38,376 nucleotides of DNA from an uncultured Ruminococcus sp. (GCA_900543095.1 UQQD01000016.1:1-38376); one strand, 5' to 3'. Shown: positions 15,282 through 24,292, counted from the first letter of the stretch. A program made the numbers and translations. The notes: generated from the letters alone by a model not told the origin.

Positions 15282-16619
15282 ATGGCAAATTCAAGGAACA
15301 TTGCGCTTAATGTGCTGATGAAAATTGAACAGGACAAAGCGTACTCAAACCTTGCGCTTAACAATGCAATCAGAGAAAACAAGCTTAATTCTCTTGACAG
15401 TTCCTTTGTTTCAGCTTTGGTTTACGGCGTCCTTGAACGCAAACTAACGCTTGATTACATTATAAAGCAGTATTCCAAAATTCCTTTAAGGAAAATTGAA
15501 TTAAAAACAAAAATGATACTCAGGCTTGGAGTATTACAGCTTGTTTTTATGGACAAAATCCCCGAAAGCGCTGCGGTGAACGAAAGCGTAAACCTTGCAA
15601 AAAAGCATAAGCTTCAAAAATCATCGGGCTTTATAAACGGCATTTTACGTTCGATAACAAGAGCGGAGGTAAAATATACTTTGCCCGATAAAGCAGATAA
15701 GCTGTACTTTTATTCTATAAAATATTCTGTGCCGCAGGAGCTTGTGAAACTATGGATTAATTCTTACGGAGAATTAAATGCCGAACAGCTTTTCCAAAAT
15801 CTGAGCGGCAGACCAAAGCTTTTTATCAGGGTAAACACTCTAAGAGTCAATCAAGAAGATTTGCAGGCTTTACTTGCAGACAGTAATATAATCGCAGAAC
15901 CAGTGCCGTTTTTGCAAAACGCACTCAGCCTTGAAAACACCGGTTCAATAGAACGGCTCAGGGCGTATAAGGACGGACTGTTTCACGTTCAGGATTTATC
16001 GTCGCAGTTGTGCGTCAGCTTTTTGGCGCCAAAGCCACACGAAATTATGCTTGACATATGCTCGGCTCCGGGAGGAAAGGCGTTTACATCGGCTCAGTAT
16101 ATGAACAACAAGGGAAAAATTTTTTCCTGTGATTTGTATGATGCAAAGCTCAGGCTTATTCAAAGCGGAGCAAAACGTCTCGGAATTACATCAATACTGA
16201 CCGCCAAGCGTGACGGAGCAGAGCCTGAAGTTGCACTGCCGATTGCGGATAAAATACTGTGCGACGTACCGTGCAGCGGTTTGGGTGTGCTTTCACGCAA
16301 ACCCGAAATACGCTATAAGCAGGATATTATATCTTCGGATTTGCCTGAATTACAGTACAAAATTCTCTGTAAAAGCGCAGAAAATCTTGCGTCGGGCGGC
16401 AGACTCGTTTATTCGACCTGTACATTAAATCCTGCGGAAAACAACGAAAATGTAAGGCGTTTTCTCAATGAACACCCTGATTTTTGCGGAGTGCCGCTTG
16501 AGCTTCCGAATGAAACTATGCACGCGATTGACGAACAGCCGTATGAGATAACGCTTATGCCGCACAAAACCGGAACAGACGGTTTTTATATCGCACTTTT
16601 GGAAAAGAGGTGCCGATGA
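15282..16619 (+). CDS. rsmB: 16S rRNA (cytosine-967-C5)-methyltransferase RsmB
   Basis: A 445-residue RsmB/Sun methyltransferase. The N-terminal NusB-like domain (about 1-130, RNIALNVLMKIEQDKAYSNLALN) is followed by a SAM-dependent NOL1/NOP2/Sun catalytic domain with motif I DICSAPGGKAFTSA, motif IV CDVPCSGLGVLSRKPEIR and motif VI YSTCTLNPAENNENV, carrying the two catalytic cysteines. It modifies C967 of 16S rRNA. Its stop overlaps the rlmN start, so the two rRNA methylases are translationally coupled. Confidence 0.95.
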   Translation: MANSRNIALNVLMKIEQDKAYSNLALNNAIRENKLNSLDSSFVSALVYGVLERKLTLDYIIKQYSKIPLRKIELKTKMILRLGVLQLVFMDKIPESAAVNESVNLAKKHKLQKSSGFINGILRSITRAEVKYTLPDKADKLYFYSIKYSVPQELVKLWINSYGELNAEQLFQNLSGRPKLFIRVNTLRVNQEDLQALLADSNIIAEPVPFLQNALSLENTGSIERLRAYKDGLFHVQDLSSQLCVSFLAPKPHEIMLDICSAPGGKAFTSAQYMNNKGKIFSCDLYDAKLRLIQSGAKRLGITSILTAKRDGAEPEVALPIADKILCDVPCSGLGVLSRKPEIRYKQDIISSDLPELQYKILCKSAENLASGGRLVYSTCTLNPAENNENVRRFLNEHPDFCGVPLELPNETMHAIDEQPYEITLMPHKTGTDGFYIALLEKRCR

Positions 16620-17656
16620 TGAAAAACGACATAAAGTCTATGACGTTTTCAGAGCTGACCGAATTTGTTACTTTGCACGGCTTTCCGAAATTCAGGGCAA
16701 AGCAGGTTTTTGACTGGCTTAACAAAAATATCACATCTTTCGATGAAATGCGGAATATTCCGTCAAATTTAAGGGACTTTTTAAAAACAAGTTGTTACAT
16801 TTCTGTTGCAACTATTGAAAAAAAGCTCGTTTCAAGGTATGATAGTACAGTGAAGTACCTTTTTTCGTTCAATGACGGAGAATGTGTTGAAGCTGTTGTA
16901 ATGACATATAAATACGGTCATTCGATATGTATTTCAACTCAGGTCGGCTGTAAAATGGGCTGTACATTTTGTGCAACGGGCAAAAGCGGATTTTCACGCA
17001 ACCTTGCGCCGAGCGAAATGCTTGCCCAGATAGAAGCGGCGCAAAACGACTTGAACGTGCGCATTTCAAATATTGTGCTGATGGGAATGGGCGAACCGCT
17101 TGACAACTTTGATAACGTAATACGGTTTATCGAGCTTGTGTCCTCAAACGACGGACTTAATATCGGCACAAGGCATATCACCCTTTCCACCTGCGGAATA
17201 GTACCTAAGATATATGAGCTTGCACGGCGGCGCTTCGGAATAACGCTTTCGGTGTCGCTTCATGCGCCAAATGACCAAATACGCCGCAAGACAATGCCGA
17301 TAGCACGCAAATATTCAATAGATGAGCTTTTGCAGGCTTGCAGGGATTATTTTAAGATAACTGGCAGACGTGTTTCGTTTGAATATTCAATGATAAGCGG
17401 TGTAAACGACAGCGACGCAAACGCCCGTGAATTGGCGCAGAGGCTTTCGGGAATGAATTGCCACGTCAATCTTATTCCGGTCAACACCGTAGAGGGTACG
17501 GGATATACAAAAAGCAATGTAAAAAGACAGCAGTCTTTTATCAATATATTAGCCGAAAAAAACATAACGGCAACCGTCAGGCGAACCTTGGGCAGCGACA
17601 TAAACGCTTCCTGCGGTCAGCTCAGGCGGAATCATTATAACAAAGGAGGTAAATAA
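16616..17656 (+). CDS. rlmN: Dual-specificity 23S rRNA/tRNA adenine-C2 methyltransferase RlmN
   Basis: A 346-residue radical-SAM methyltransferase acting on A2503 of 23S rRNA and A37 of some tRNAs. The CxxxCxxC iron-sulfur motif is C112, C116 and C119 (GCKMGCTFCATG); GMGEPLDNF is the SAM-contact loop; the C-terminal SCGQLR holds a catalytic cysteine. Start ATG 16616 overlaps the rsmB stop; ATG 16619 (next codon) or GTG 16610 are alternatives around the AAAAGAGG site. Confidence 0.96.
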   Translation: MMKNDIKSMTFSELTEFVTLHGFPKFRAKQVFDWLNKNITSFDEMRNIPSNLRDFLKTSCYISVATIEKKLVSRYDSTVKYLFSFNDGECVEAVVMTYKYGHSICISTQVGCKMGCTFCATGKSGFSRNLAPSEMLAQIEAAQNDLNVRISNIVLMGMGEPLDNFDNVIRFIELVSSNDGLNIGTRHITLSTCGIVPKIYELARRRFGITLSVSLHAPNDQIRRKTMPIARKYSIDELLQACRDYFKITGRRVSFEYSMISGVNDSDANARELAQRLSGMNCHVNLIPVNTVEGTGYTKSNVKRQQSFINILAEKNITATVRRTLGSDINASCGQLRRNHYNKGGK

Positions 17657-17657
17657 C

Positions 17658-18383
17658 TTGGAAGTATTCAGCAAAAGTGACATCGGACTTGTCAGAACAC
17701 AAAATCAGGATGACTGTCGCTTCGGAGTTATTTCCCCAAGCTGCGTATGGGCAGTGGTTTGTGACGGAATGGGAGGCGCAAACGGCGGTAACATCGCAAG
17801 TGCGACAGCCGTTGAATACATAAGCACAAAGATAACCGATCTTTACAAGGAAGATATGACCAAGGAACAGATCGGAGAGCTTATGGCCGAGATTGTTGCA
17901 AATGCAAACATAAAAATATTTGAGCTTGCCGCACATGATTCGGATCTTGCCGGAATGGGAACAACCTGCGAGTTTGTGTTTGTAAAGGATACTACCGTTC
18001 ATATAGTTCACGTCGGCGACAGCCGCACCTATGCGATCAGAGGCGGCAAAATCAAACAGCTTACCGAAGATCATTCGGTAGTACAGGAAATGGTACGCAG
18101 GGGAGAGCTTACCTATGAACAGGCTCAAAACCACCCGAACAAGAATTTTATCACAAGAGCACTCGGCATCAAGCCGTCCGTAAGGCTTGATTATATAGAA
18201 GCAAACTTTATTTACGGCGACTTACTTCTTATTTGTACCGACGGACTTTCAAACAGCGTATCAACAGGCGATATGGTTAAGATTTGTCACGAAAATCGCG
18301 GAGACAGTCTTATAAACAAGCTTGTTGATCTTGCAAAGGAAAACGGAGGTAACGACAACATAACAGCTACTGTTATTTACTGA
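17658..18383 (+). CDS. stp: PP2C-family Ser/Thr protein phosphatase
   Basis: A 241-residue PPM/PP2C phosphatase that reverses PASTA-kinase phosphorylation. Metal-binding and catalytic motifs: RTQNQDD (13-19), CDGMGGANGG (35-44), GDSRTYA, CTDGLSNSV and GGNDNITATV. It starts with TTG at 17658, one base after the rlmN stop, with AAAGGAGG 8 nt upstream. It is directly followed by the cognate kinase gene, the same pairing as prpC-prkC in B. subtilis. Confidence 0.95.
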   Translation: MEVFSKSDIGLVRTQNQDDCRFGVISPSCVWAVVCDGMGGANGGNIASATAVEYISTKITDLYKEDMTKEQIGELMAEIVANANIKIFELAAHDSDLAGMGTTCEFVFVKDTTVHIVHVGDSRTYAIRGGKIKQLTEDHSVVQEMVRRGELTYEQAQNHPNKNFITRALGIKPSVRLDYIEANFIYGDLLLICTDGLSNSVSTGDMVKICHENRGDSLINKLVDLAKENGGNDNITATVIY

Positions 18384-18399
18384 TAAAGGAGTGAATTTT

Positions 18400-20487
18400 T
18401 TGGATAAATATATTGGAAAACGGCTTGACGGGCGTTATGAGATCCACGAACTGATCGGAGTCGGCGGTATGGCGAATGTGTATCGTTGTACAGATACGCT
18501 TGATGACCGTGAGGTCGCAATTAAGATATTAAAAGATGAATATCTCAACAATGAAGAGTTTATCCGCCGCTTCAAAAATGAATCAAAAGCGATAGCTATG
18601 CTGTCGCACCCTAATATAGTAAAGGTTTATGATGTCAGCTTCGGCGATATGATACAGTATATCGTAATGGAGTATATTGACGGTATAACTCTGAAGGAAT
18701 ATATCGACCAGCAGGGTATAATTGAGTGGAAAGACGCTATTCACCTTACTACTCAGGTTCTAAAAGCTCTCCAGCACGCACACGAATGCGGTATTGTTCA
18801 CCGTGATATAAAGCCTCAGAATATTATGCTTTTACAGGACGGTACCATTAAGGTAACGGACTTTGGAATTGCGCGCTTTTCCGACAAGGCAACACGCACA
18901 ATGACCGAACAGGCTATCGGTTCGGTTCATTATATAGCTCCCGAACAGGCAAGAGGCGACGTTACCGACGGTAAGACAGACATTTATTCCGTCGGCGTAA
19001 TGCTCTATGAGATGTTGACGGGAAAGCTGCCGTTTGACGGTGACAGCGCAGTTACCGTTGCGCTTATGCAGCTTCAGTCAACGCCCAAGCGTCCCCGTGA
19101 GATCAACCCCGGAATACCTATCGGACTTGAGCAAATAACGTTAAAGGCAATGCAGAAGCAGCCGTCGGACAGATATGCTTCGGCAGCGGAAATGCTCAGC
19201 GATATTGAGCGTTTTCGTCTTAATCCGTCAATCGTTTTTGATTACGGCTCTTCGTTTGTTGACAATCAGCCTACAAAATTTGTAAGTTCTCTTAAAAGTG
19301 CAAAAAACGATACACGGGTATATAAAGAAAAAGAACAGGCTTCAAAAGCTGACGGCGGCAGCGATGACGATGACGATGACGATTACGTTAAGCAGCACAA
19401 ACCCGCTTATTACGCAATAAAGGGTGTGTTAATCGCAGCACTTGCGGTATGTGCAATTTTCTTTGTGCTTGCTCTTGCAAAGGGCTGTAATTCTATTCAG
19501 CAAAAGGATGTTGAAGTTCCTCAGTTTGTCGGAAAAATGCTCGTTGACGTTAAAGAAAACAATCCTGAAAACTTTAAGTTCGATATTAAGTCAAAGTACG
19601 ATGAATCTAAGGAAATAGGAATTATACTTGACCAGGAGCCTGCCGCCGGTTCAATGAAGGTAAAAACAGGTTCAACGATAGAACTGACCGTAAACGGTAC
19701 CGATACCGAGGTTTCAGTTCCCTTTGTTACAAATTACAGCGAAAAGGAATCTATCACTGCGCTCAAGGATAAGAACCTTATGCCGCAGGTCATTTATGTA
19801 GAGAATACCAAGACGCCGAAAGGATATGTAATTGATACATTCCCGAAAGCAGGAGCAAAGGTGACAATAGGCTCGGATGTGTTTGTTTATGTGGCAAACG
19901 GAGCCAGAGCCGAGCAGGTAACCATACCGTCTGTTGAGGGCAAGAAGCTCTCTGATGTTAAAGCCGAGCTGACAGAGCTTAAACTGACTGTTGAAACTGT
20001 TTATGATGACGAAAGCAAAGAGCCGAAGGATACAGTGCTGTATTCTTCACCACTTCCTTACGGTAAGGTTGATGCAGGAACAGTAGTAACGCTTACCGTA
20101 AGTTCGGGCAAGTATGATAAAAAGACGGTTGATGTGTTTGTCGATCTTCCGAGCGATGTCGATACTCCCGTAGATATGACTGTAATAGTTGACGGTGTGG
20201 TGGACAGCCAGTATTCAAAGACAGTTGTGCCTATATATAACAAAACCTACACTTTGAAATTAACGGGAACAGGCACGTCAACTGTTGTGGTGCAGCTTGA
20301 CGGAGCCGCATACAGAGAATATACCGTAGACTTCACCTCGGGATCTGTTACAAATACGGTAAATCACGAATATAACCGACCTACAGAACCTCAAACTGAA
20401 CCGCCCACAGAGGCTCCTACACAGACCTCCGATACGGAGCCGACTACTTTGGATAATTATGATCAAATGGGCGAAATCACACGTTAA
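18400..20487 (+). CDS. prkC: PASTA-domain Ser/Thr protein kinase (PrkC/Stk-type)
   Basis: A 695-residue transmembrane kinase. Kinase domain about 12-275 with VGGMANVY glycine loop, VAIK Lys42, HRDIKPQN (catalytic Asp136) and DFG (Asp154), all intact. A charged linker includes seven consecutive Asp (322-328), then one transmembrane helix (340-361). Outside are three PASTA repeats (about 370-437, 438-508, 509-576) that in this family bind muropeptides or lipid II, a beta-rich domain and a Thr/Pro/Glu-rich tail (PTEPQTEPPTEAPTQ). Start is TTG 18400 because AAAGGAG (18385-18391) lies 8 nt upstream and the protein then begins MDKYIGKRLDGRYEI as in homologues; the GTG at 18391 overlaps the ribosome-binding site. 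Confidence 0.96.
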   Translation: MDKYIGKRLDGRYEIHELIGVGGMANVYRCTDTLDDREVAIKILKDEYLNNEEFIRRFKNESKAIAMLSHPNIVKVYDVSFGDMIQYIVMEYIDGITLKEYIDQQGIIEWKDAIHLTTQVLKALQHAHECGIVHRDIKPQNIMLLQDGTIKVTDFGIARFSDKATRTMTEQAIGSVHYIAPEQARGDVTDGKTDIYSVGVMLYEMLTGKLPFDGDSAVTVALMQLQSTPKRPREINPGIPIGLEQITLKAMQKQPSDRYASAAEMLSDIERFRLNPSIVFDYGSSFVDNQPTKFVSSLKSAKNDTRVYKEKEQASKADGGSDDDDDDDYVKQHKPAYYAIKGVLIAALAVCAIFFVLALAKGCNSIQQKDVEVPQFVGKMLVDVKENNPENFKFDIKSKYDESKEIGIILDQEPAAGSMKVKTGSTIELTVNGTDTEVSVPFVTNYSEKESITALKDKNLMPQVIYVENTKTPKGYVIDTFPKAGAKVTIGSDVFVYVANGARAEQVTIPSVEGKKLSDVKAELTELKLTVETVYDDESKEPKDTVLYSSPLPYGKVDAGTVVTLTVSSGKYDKKTVDVFVDLPSDVDTPVDMTVIVDGVVDSQYSKTVVPIYNKTYTLKLTGTGTSTVVVQLDGAAYREYTVDFTSGSVTNTVNHEYNRPTEPQTEPPTEAPTQTSDTEPTTLDNYDQMGEITR

Positions 20488-20490
20488 AGT

Positions 20491-21375
20491 ATGAAAAGTA
20501 TAGAGGGAATACTCACAAAATCAATCGGCGGATTTTACTACGTTCAAAGTGATGAACGTGAATATGAATGTAAGGCAAGGGGAAGTTTCCGTAAAAGCGG
20601 AAATTCTCCCGTTGTCGGTGACAGAGTGAAATTGACTGTTCCGAACGAGGGCTTTGCTTCTGTTGAGGAGATACTGCCTCGCAGAAACAAGCTTAAACGC
20701 CCCGCACTTGCCAACATTGACGTTCTTGTCATTGTTTGTTCAACGGTAGCTCCTGATCCGAATTTTGCCGTAATTGACAAGATGACCGCCGTAGCGGTCA
20801 ATAATAATATGACTCCTGCCGTAGCAGTATCCAAAAACGATCTCCGGAACGGCGACGACATCGCAACCATATATCGAAATTCAGGGATAGACACGTTTTT
20901 GTGTTCACCCGACGATAAAGCCGAAACCGATCGTCTGCGCTCCTATCTTAAAGGAAAGGTAAGCGCATTTACGGGTAACAGCGGAGTGGGAAAGTCAACG
21001 CTGCTTAACGAGCTTTTTCCCGATCTCCGACTTCAGACAGGAAAGATAAGCCAAAAGCTCGGAAGAGGAAAGCATACGACGCGAGTAGTGGAGCTTTTTG
21101 AGCTTGACGGTTGCTTTGTCGCAGATACCCCAGGATTTTCAACCGTGGATCTTCAGCGATACGAGCTGATTGATAAAGACGACCTTCAATACTGTTTCCC
21201 CGAATTTGAAAAATATCTTGGTCAGTGCAAATTCACATCCTGCTCTCACACCTGTGAGAAGGACTGTAGAATATTGCAGGCGGTGTCTGACGGTGATATT
21301 GAACAGTCGCGCCATAAAAGCTATGTAGCAATGTATAATGAAGTGAAAGACATTAAGGCATGGCAGTTGAAATAA
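20491..21375 (+). CDS. rsgA: Ribosome small-subunit-dependent GTPase A (RsgA/YloQ)
   Basis: A 294-residue circularly permuted GTPase that helps late 30S assembly. N-terminal OB fold, then G4 (SKND), G1 GNSGVGKST, switch region GRGKHTT, G3 DTPGFS, and a C-terminal zinc finger (CKFTSCSHTCEKDC). The start lies 3 bp after the prkC stop with no good ribosome-binding site, so translation probably depends on coupling to prkC. In many Firmicutes rpe follows; here it is absent and thiN comes next. Confidence 0.96.
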   Translation: MKSIEGILTKSIGGFYYVQSDEREYECKARGSFRKSGNSPVVGDRVKLTVPNEGFASVEEILPRRNKLKRPALANIDVLVIVCSTVAPDPNFAVIDKMTAVAVNNNMTPAVAVSKNDLRNGDDIATIYRNSGIDTFLCSPDDKAETDRLRSYLKGKVSAFTGNSGVGKSTLLNELFPDLRLQTGKISQKLGRGKHTTRVVELFELDGCFVADTPGFSTVDLQRYELIDKDDLQYCFPEFEKYLGQCKFTSCSHTCEKDCRILQAVSDGDIEQSRHKSYVAMYNEVKDIKAWQLK

Positions 21376-21385
21376 CGGAGATATT

Positions 21386-22015
21386 ATGCGTTGTATAATT
21401 ATTGCGGGTTCGCCCGAAACAAACCCTGATTTCATAAAGCAGGCAGTCTTAAAAGACGATTATATAATATGCGCCGATAGAGGCTATCACTATGCAAAAC
21501 TGGCGTGTGTCACACCGAACTTATTAGTAGGTGATTTCGATTCCTGCGATGACCCGCTGCCGAAGGACTGTGAAACAGTTAGTCTTATTCCCGAAAAGGA
21601 CGACACCGATACGGAGCATTGCGTTAAGCTTGCTTTGCAAAAGGGATTTGACGACATTGTTATTCTCGGTGCGACCGGCGGAAGGCTTGATCACACGCTT
21701 GCCAATATGGCGCTTTTGCTTTATATTGTAAACAAGGGCGCAAAGGGTGTTTTGCTTTCCGAATACGAAAAGGTATTACTGCTTACACAAGGAGAGTACA
21801 GCTTTGAAAATCTTTGCGGCAAGACATTTTCGCTTTTTCCCTTCGGTTGCGACAAGGTATGTGTTTCCTATTCGGGTGCAAAGTATCCGCTTGATAAGAA
21901 ATACGTTACAAGCGATACCTCGCTCGGTGTGTCAAATGTTTTTTTCGAAAACATCTGCAAAATTAATATATATGACGGAAATGCAATACTTGTCATAAAT
22001 TTTTACAATTGCTGA
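21386..22015 (+). CDS. thiN: Thiamine pyrophosphokinase
   Basis: A 209-residue thiamine diphosphokinase, transferring diphosphate from ATP to thiamine. The active-site motifs are GDFDS (49-53), KDDTDTEHC (71-79) and GATGGRLDHTLAN (95-107). ACGGAG lies shortly before the ATG, 10 bp after rsgA. It is the last gene of the run that starts at yicC. Confidence 0.94.
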   Translation: MRCIIIAGSPETNPDFIKQAVLKDDYIICADRGYHYAKLACVTPNLLVGDFDSCDDPLPKDCETVSLIPEKDDTDTEHCVKLALQKGFDDIVILGATGGRLDHTLANMALLLYIVNKGAKGVLLSEYEKVLLLTQGEYSFENLCGKTFSLFPFGCDKVCVSYSGAKYPLDKKYVTSDTSLGVSNVFFENICKINIYDGNAILVINFYNC

Positions 22016-22081
22016 ATAGACTTTTTGCGCTTAGCAGTAAAATCATATATTGTACCTTTAAAAATCCAGAATTCTCTATAT

Positions 22082-22157
22082 GGGGGTATAGCTCAGCTGG
22101 GAGAGTGTTTGACTGGCAGTCAAAAGGTCACGGGTTCGAGCCCCGTTATCTCCACCA
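22082..22157 (+). tRNA. tRNA-Ala (anticodon GGC)
   Basis: A 76-nt cloverleaf: acceptor GGGGGTA / TATCTCC with discriminator A and encoded CCA, D arm GCTCAGCTGGGAGAG, anticodon stem TTTGA/TCAAA around loop CTGGCAG (anticodon GGC), T arm ACGGG-TTCGAGC-CCCGT. The G3:U70 pair, the alanine identity element, is present. Confidence 0.95.
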
Positions 22158-22224
22158 AATGCGATTATGCGGATTTATCGGTGACATAATAACAAAACTG
22201 TAATTATAATAACACCTATAAATC

Positions 22225-22254
22225 TTGAAAAGAATAATAATTTTGTGTTATAAT
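22225..22254 (+). promoter_or_regulatory. Promoter of the pseudokinase gene
   Basis: TTGAAA (22225-22230), 18-bp spacer, TATAAT (22249-22254). The start near 22261 would give a leader of about 150 nt that contains the nested hairpin at 22274-22343. Confidence 0.65.
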
Positions 22255-22273
22255 TCTTTTTAGCAATTATCGT

Positions 22274-22343
22274 ATAACCTAAGTGCAAATGTCACCCGCC
22301 GCTTAGGAGGCGGGTACCGCTTTGGAATTTCAGTGAGGGTTAT
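22274..22343 (+). repeat. Nested inverted-repeat element in a 5' leader
   Basis: Outer arms ATAACC (22274-22279) and GGTTAT (22338-22343) enclose a GC-rich hairpin ACCCGCC / GGCGGGT (22294-22300, 22309-22315) with an 8-nt loop. It stands out from the AT-rich surroundings. It may be a structured regulatory leader of the downstream gene or a small mobile-element-derived hairpin; I do not recognise a known riboswitch. Confidence 0.5.
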
Positions 22344-22409
22344 ATCCTGCTGATATTAAAGAAACAAGTAATTGGAATATTTGAATTTTATTTGGAGTTG
22401 AAAATCAGT

Positions 22410-24053
22410 ATGTCATTGTGTATGGGATGTATGCATGAAATCGGCAACAGTAAAATATGTCCGGAATGTGGTTTTGACAATTCTGCCAAACAACAGGCTC
22501 CATTTTTGCCTTACGGCACAGTGCTTTCAAACAGATATGTAATAGGTGCCGGCGTTGATACCAACGGCGAAAGTACACGCTATCTCAGTTTTGATAAACA
22601 GACGGGCGATGTTGTAATAGTATGCGAATTTCTTCCTGCCGGTTTATTCAGTCGCGAACAGGGAGCAACAGAAGTTAAAGTGAATTATGAAAACCGGCTT
22701 AATTACGGCAAGCTCAAAGAAGAGTTTATTAATTATTACCGTGTTTTGTCTGAACTCCGTGAGCTTTCCGCACTTATGAAGATACACAGCATTTTTGAAG
22801 AGAACAACACTGCCTATATAGTAGAGGAAAATGAGGATTTGATTCCTTTTGAGGAATATGTCAAGCGCAGCAACGGCAGTCTTGAGTGGGATATAGCCCG
22901 TCCGCTGTTTATGCCTGTAATATCTGCTCTTGAAGCATTGCATAAAAGGGGCGTCGGTCATTACGCAATAGCACCTAAAAATGTATATATTACTTCTTCC
23001 GGCAAAATAAAAATTACAGGTTTTGCTACCGAAAACGAAAGAAAACGCGGTACGCTTCTCAAGTCACAGCTTTTTTCGGGTGCAGCCGCTCCCGAACAAT
23101 ATGAAGACAATTTTCCGCTTGACGATATTACCGATATATACGGATTTTGTGCAACGCTGTTTTATGCGCTGACGGGACACCTTCCAAAGAGTGCGCCCGA
23201 ACGCAGAAAAGACAGCAGACTTTTGATGAGTACAACAACAGTAAAGCATTTGCCGCCGCATGTTGTTTCGGCTCTTGCAAACGGGCTTCAGGTTGAGCGT
23301 GAGAACCGCATAACCGATTTTGATGAGCTTCGTTCACAGCTTTCGGTTGCTCATACGGCAAAGGCAATTCAGGACGAGATTTCCCGAACTGCAAGTATGA
23401 ATATAGCAAAAAATGCCTCAAACCGCAAAACAAAAAGCGGAATGGCGCATATTTCGATAATTATTATTGCCGCTTCAATTACGGTTTTGATACTTGGCGT
23501 TGCGGGAGTATTTTGGCTTATGCAAAATCCGCTTGCCGGTATGTTCGGCGACACATCAAATACCGTTGAGGCTACTCAGAGCACCGAGTGGACAGGACCT
23601 ACTATCCCGAATTATGTCGGTATGACATACGAAGATGCAATCAAGGCGGCAGAGAGCAACACTGCGATTACAATCTACAGAGCTTATACAGATGAATACA
23701 GCGAGGATTATCCCGAGGGTGAGATAATGTCGCAAAGTCCCGCCGCAGGTTCCAAGGTGATTCAGGAGGACGGCATTATTATCAGCGTAACGGTCAGCAA
23801 AGGCTCACAGATGCGTGAGCTTCCTAAGATTGAAGGCGCAAGTATAGATCAGGCCGCTTCCGATATTGCGGAAAAGGACTTACTTGCAACTCCCGAATAC
23901 CAGTACAGCGACAAATTTGCAAGCGGCAGAGTTATCGGCTATAAAAATCATCAGCCCGGTGACACTGTTGAATGTGGTACCAATGTAACGATACTGATAA
24001 GCAGAGGTTCGGAAAAGGATGCGGTGTCAACGACTTCGTCAGCAAACCAATAA
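22410..24053 (+). CDS. Zinc-ribbon / pseudokinase / PASTA membrane protein
   Basis: A 547-residue protein with a four-Cys zinc ribbon (C4, C7, C17, C20), a protein-kinase-like domain (about 40-312), one transmembrane helix (346-370) and two external PASTA-like repeats (398-465, 470-535). The kinase domain is degenerate: the VAIKE lysine is Cys72 (VIVCEFLP), the HRD aspartate is Ala186 (GHYAIAPKN), and DFG reads GFA (204-206). The APE motif (AAAPEQY) and the DIYGFC structural region remain. So it should be catalytically dead and act as a binding or scaffold protein, possibly with PrkC, whose external repeats it shares. Start ATG 22410 gives the MSLCMGC zinc-ribbon opening; GGAG is 12 nt upstream, somewhat far. 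Confidence 0.85.
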   Translation: MSLCMGCMHEIGNSKICPECGFDNSAKQQAPFLPYGTVLSNRYVIGAGVDTNGESTRYLSFDKQTGDVVIVCEFLPAGLFSREQGATEVKVNYENRLNYGKLKEEFINYYRVLSELRELSALMKIHSIFEENNTAYIVEENEDLIPFEEYVKRSNGSLEWDIARPLFMPVISALEALHKRGVGHYAIAPKNVYITSSGKIKITGFATENERKRGTLLKSQLFSGAAAPEQYEDNFPLDDITDIYGFCATLFYALTGHLPKSAPERRKDSRLLMSTTTVKHLPPHVVSALANGLQVERENRITDFDELRSQLSVAHTAKAIQDEISRTASMNIAKNASNRKTKSGMAHISIIIIAASITVLILGVAGVFWLMQNPLAGMFGDTSNTVEATQSTEWTGPTIPNYVGMTYEDAIKAAESNTAITIYRAYTDEYSEDYPEGEIMSQSPAAGSKVIQEDGIIISVTVSKGSQMRELPKIEGASIDQAASDIAEKDLLATPEYQYSDKFASGRVIGYKNHQPGDTVECGTNVTILISRGSEKDAVSTTSSANQ

Positions 24054-24190
24054 TAAAGTAACCACTGATTAAATTACGCTTGAACATTATTAAAAAATCT
24101 GAGATTGCAATATGCACAAGCGTTTCAGTCGATGCTGACATAACCGTTAGCAGTTGTCGCATTTAGCGCAGATTAAAGAACAAAATTAAG

Positions 24191-24246
24191 AAGCTATAGT
24201 TTACAACCATATGAATGTGATGTGTGGACTATAGCTTTTACTTTTA
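24191..24246 (+). terminator. Terminator after the pseudokinase gene
   Basis: Perfect 10-bp arms AAGCTATAGT (24191-24200) and ACTATAGCTT (24228-24237) with an inner pairing CCATA/TGTGG, followed by TTTACTTTT. The long loop makes the call moderate. I see nothing in 24054-24190. Confidence 0.5.
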
Positions 24247-24258
24247 ATCGGATTATAC

Positions 24259-24292
24259 AAACAATAAGTTAGCGAAAACTAACTTATTGTTT
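24259..24292. promoter_or_regulatory. Iron-locus operator box 1
   Basis: GTTAGC-GAAA-ACTAAC (24268-24283) at the centre of a palindrome with perfect 14-bp arms from 24259 to 24292 (6-nt centre). It lies about 50 bp upstream of the feo -35, suitable for cooperative binding with boxes 2 and 3. Confidence 0.7.

Noticed and set aside
22227..22262. AT-rich imperfect hairpin with a T-run after tRNA-Ala, first read as a terminator
   Set aside because: The same bases form a better TTGAAA-18-TATAAT promoter, and the hairpin stem is almost all A:T with a mismatch.
22410..24053. Second active Ser/Thr kinase
   Set aside because: The catalytic Lys, HRD Asp and DFG Asp are all replaced.
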